From contig JAGOOP010000015.1 of NCBI GenBank assembly GCA_017992455.1, forward strand, positions 1-33,788: a stretch of DNA of 33,788 bases, read 5' to 3'. Source of the stretch: Candidatus Omnitrophota bacterium (GTDB taxonomy: Bacteria; Omnitrophota; Gorgyraeia; Gygaellales; Profunditerraquicolaceae). The notes beneath the pieces are model-generated. The model did no database searches. It had not been told where the DNA came from and saw only the letters and a program-made list of their open reading frames with translations. The stretch's first letter is position 1. Every line of letters starts with the position of its first letter. The translations under genes were made by a program, and so were the position numbers. Positions 32,998-33,788 of this stretch are shown in pieces.

Positions 32998-33788
32998 ATG
33001 GAAAGCGCACATCCTCGCGTCGATATAATCACTGTCTGTTACAACGGCAGGCCGCGTCTTGATGATTTCTTTGCCAGCCTCGGTGCGCTTGCGTATCCGA
33101 AGGACAGGCTTCGTCTTTTTTTTGTCGATAACGCGTCGCAGGACGATTCCGTTGCGTTTGCCCGCAGCTGCGATCCGGGGTTTGTTGTCGAGGTTATTGT
33201 CAACGAGCAAAACCTCGGATTTGCCGCGGCGAATAATCTGGCGCTGGCGCGATGCGATGCGCCGTTTGTGGCTCTTCTGAACAACGACACCAAGGTCGAG
33301 CCTGATTGGCTCAGCCGGCTTATGGCGAAGATCTCAAGCGACCCCGGCATTGCGGTCGCAGGGTCGCGCCAGGTGCCGCAGGAATCAAGCAGGAAGATCG
33401 ATCCCGTAACACAGGAAACAAGCTGGTGCGGAGGAGGGCATTGCCTGATCCGCACAGAGGCGCTGGGCCGGGCGGGATATTTAGACGAGCGGTTTTTCAT
33501 GTACGGCGAGGATATTGACCTGTGCTGGCGCATGTGGCTTGCCGGCTATTCCTGCGTGTATGTGCCCGATGCGGTCTGCCGGCATCATTACGATGGGGCC
33601 GTGCCGTTTCTCGCGCGCAGGATGTATTATCACGTGCGGAATTCGATCCTTCTGCGGTATGCCTACGGGGAGCATGGCGAGGTAAAACAAGAGATCGCCC
33701 GCTGGGTGCGGGAGGGATTTGCCAAAGGCCTCAGACATCTTCGTTTCAGGGAATCCTGCGCGATTTTCGCAGGGGTGCTCGGCCATTA
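32998..33788 (+). CDS. Family 2 glycosyltransferase, 3' end outside window
   Basis: The frame is open from ATG 32998 to the last base of the window, so the gene is cut at its 3' end (263 residues visible). An AAAGG site (32985-32989) lies eight bases upstream. GT-A fold features: VDIITVCYNGRPRLDDFF at the N-terminus, FFVDNASQDDS (41-51), NLGFAAANN (72-80), the metal-binding LLNNDTKVEPDW (93-104, NND in place of DXD) and the acceptor-side FFMYGEDIDLCWRMWLAGY (166-184, with ED at 171-172). This is the rhamnosyltransferase-like GT2 group common in O-antigen and exopolysaccharide clusters. It should add a sugar to the lipid-linked repeat unit in the cytoplasm. Donor and acceptor are not readable. 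Confidence 0.92.
   Translation, partial: MESAHPRVDIITVCYNGRPRLDDFFASLGALAYPKDRLRLFFVDNASQDDSVAFARSCDPGFVVEVIVNEQNLGFAAANNLALARCDAPFVALLNNDTKVEPDWLSRLMAKISSDPGIAVAGSRQVPQESSRKIDPVTQETSWCGGGHCLIRTEALGRAGYLDERFFMYGEDIDLCWRMWLAGYSCVYVPDAVCRHHYDGAVPFLARRMYYHVRNSILLRYAYGEHGEVKQEIARWVREGFAKGLRHLRFRESCAIFAGVLGH

Overview
The window looks like about 34 kb of chromosome from an uncultivated Gram-negative (diderm) bacterium. The diderm call rests on an outer-membrane polysaccharide export protein, a two-partner-secretion outer-membrane transporter and a Wzc-like tyrosine kinase. Gene content and protein style (PATR-repeat adhesin, ExeA-like ATPase, PqqD/HprK/nucleotidyltransferase set, TTG starts) remind me of candidate phyla such as Omnitrophota. 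That placement is an impression, not a result. Every supported gene is on the + strand. No rRNA, tRNA, CRISPR array or intact transposase was seen.

Layout. (A) 1-5435: a cell-envelope/export block with the end of a TPR protein, a small secreted protein, an ExeA-like AAA+ ATPase, an HD-GYP protein, a membrane-anchored coiled-coil protein and a Wza-type polysaccharide export protein. (B) 5443-18042: a two-partner secretion pair, TpsB followed by a giant TpsA adhesin of about 3,500 residues. Between them lie a 30-bp-arm inverted repeat, a promoter, a GEMM-I (cyclic-di-GMP-I) type riboswitch and an intrinsic terminator. The adhesin carries PATR beta-helix repeats, long internal duplications and a seven-repeat RCC1 propeller. 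(C) 18102-25964: a tightly overlapping operon behind a near-consensus promoter. It encodes two PqqD-like/radical-SAM pairs, a UPF0489-TPR protein (peptide-arginase-like), a short Arg/Cys-rich peptide nested in the 3' end of the second radical SAM gene, an HprK-like kinase, a signal-peptidase-like/GNAT fusion and a nucleotidyltransferase-like protein. (D) 26260-33788: exopolysaccharide synthesis with a Wzc-like co-polymerase/tyrosine kinase, an O-antigen ligase/polymerase, a Wzx-like flippase, two methyltransferases and a GT2 glycosyltransferase cut by the window end. A 95-bp tandem repeat able to form hairpins lies in the leader of this operon.

How it fits together. Blocks A and D look like two halves of one exopolysaccharide locus, with the adhesin and peptide modules sitting between the export protein and the co-polymerase. 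The HD-GYP protein and the riboswitch suggest that cyclic-di-GMP coordinates adhesin production. Block C has the logic of a RiPP (ribosomally made, post-translationally modified peptide) pathway: leader-binding PqqD domains, two radical SAM enzymes, a possible arginase, kinase, acyltransferase and peptidase, and a candidate precursor whose putative core has six Arg and three Cys residues. It is the best candidate here for an undescribed system. Its product and most of its reactions are inference.
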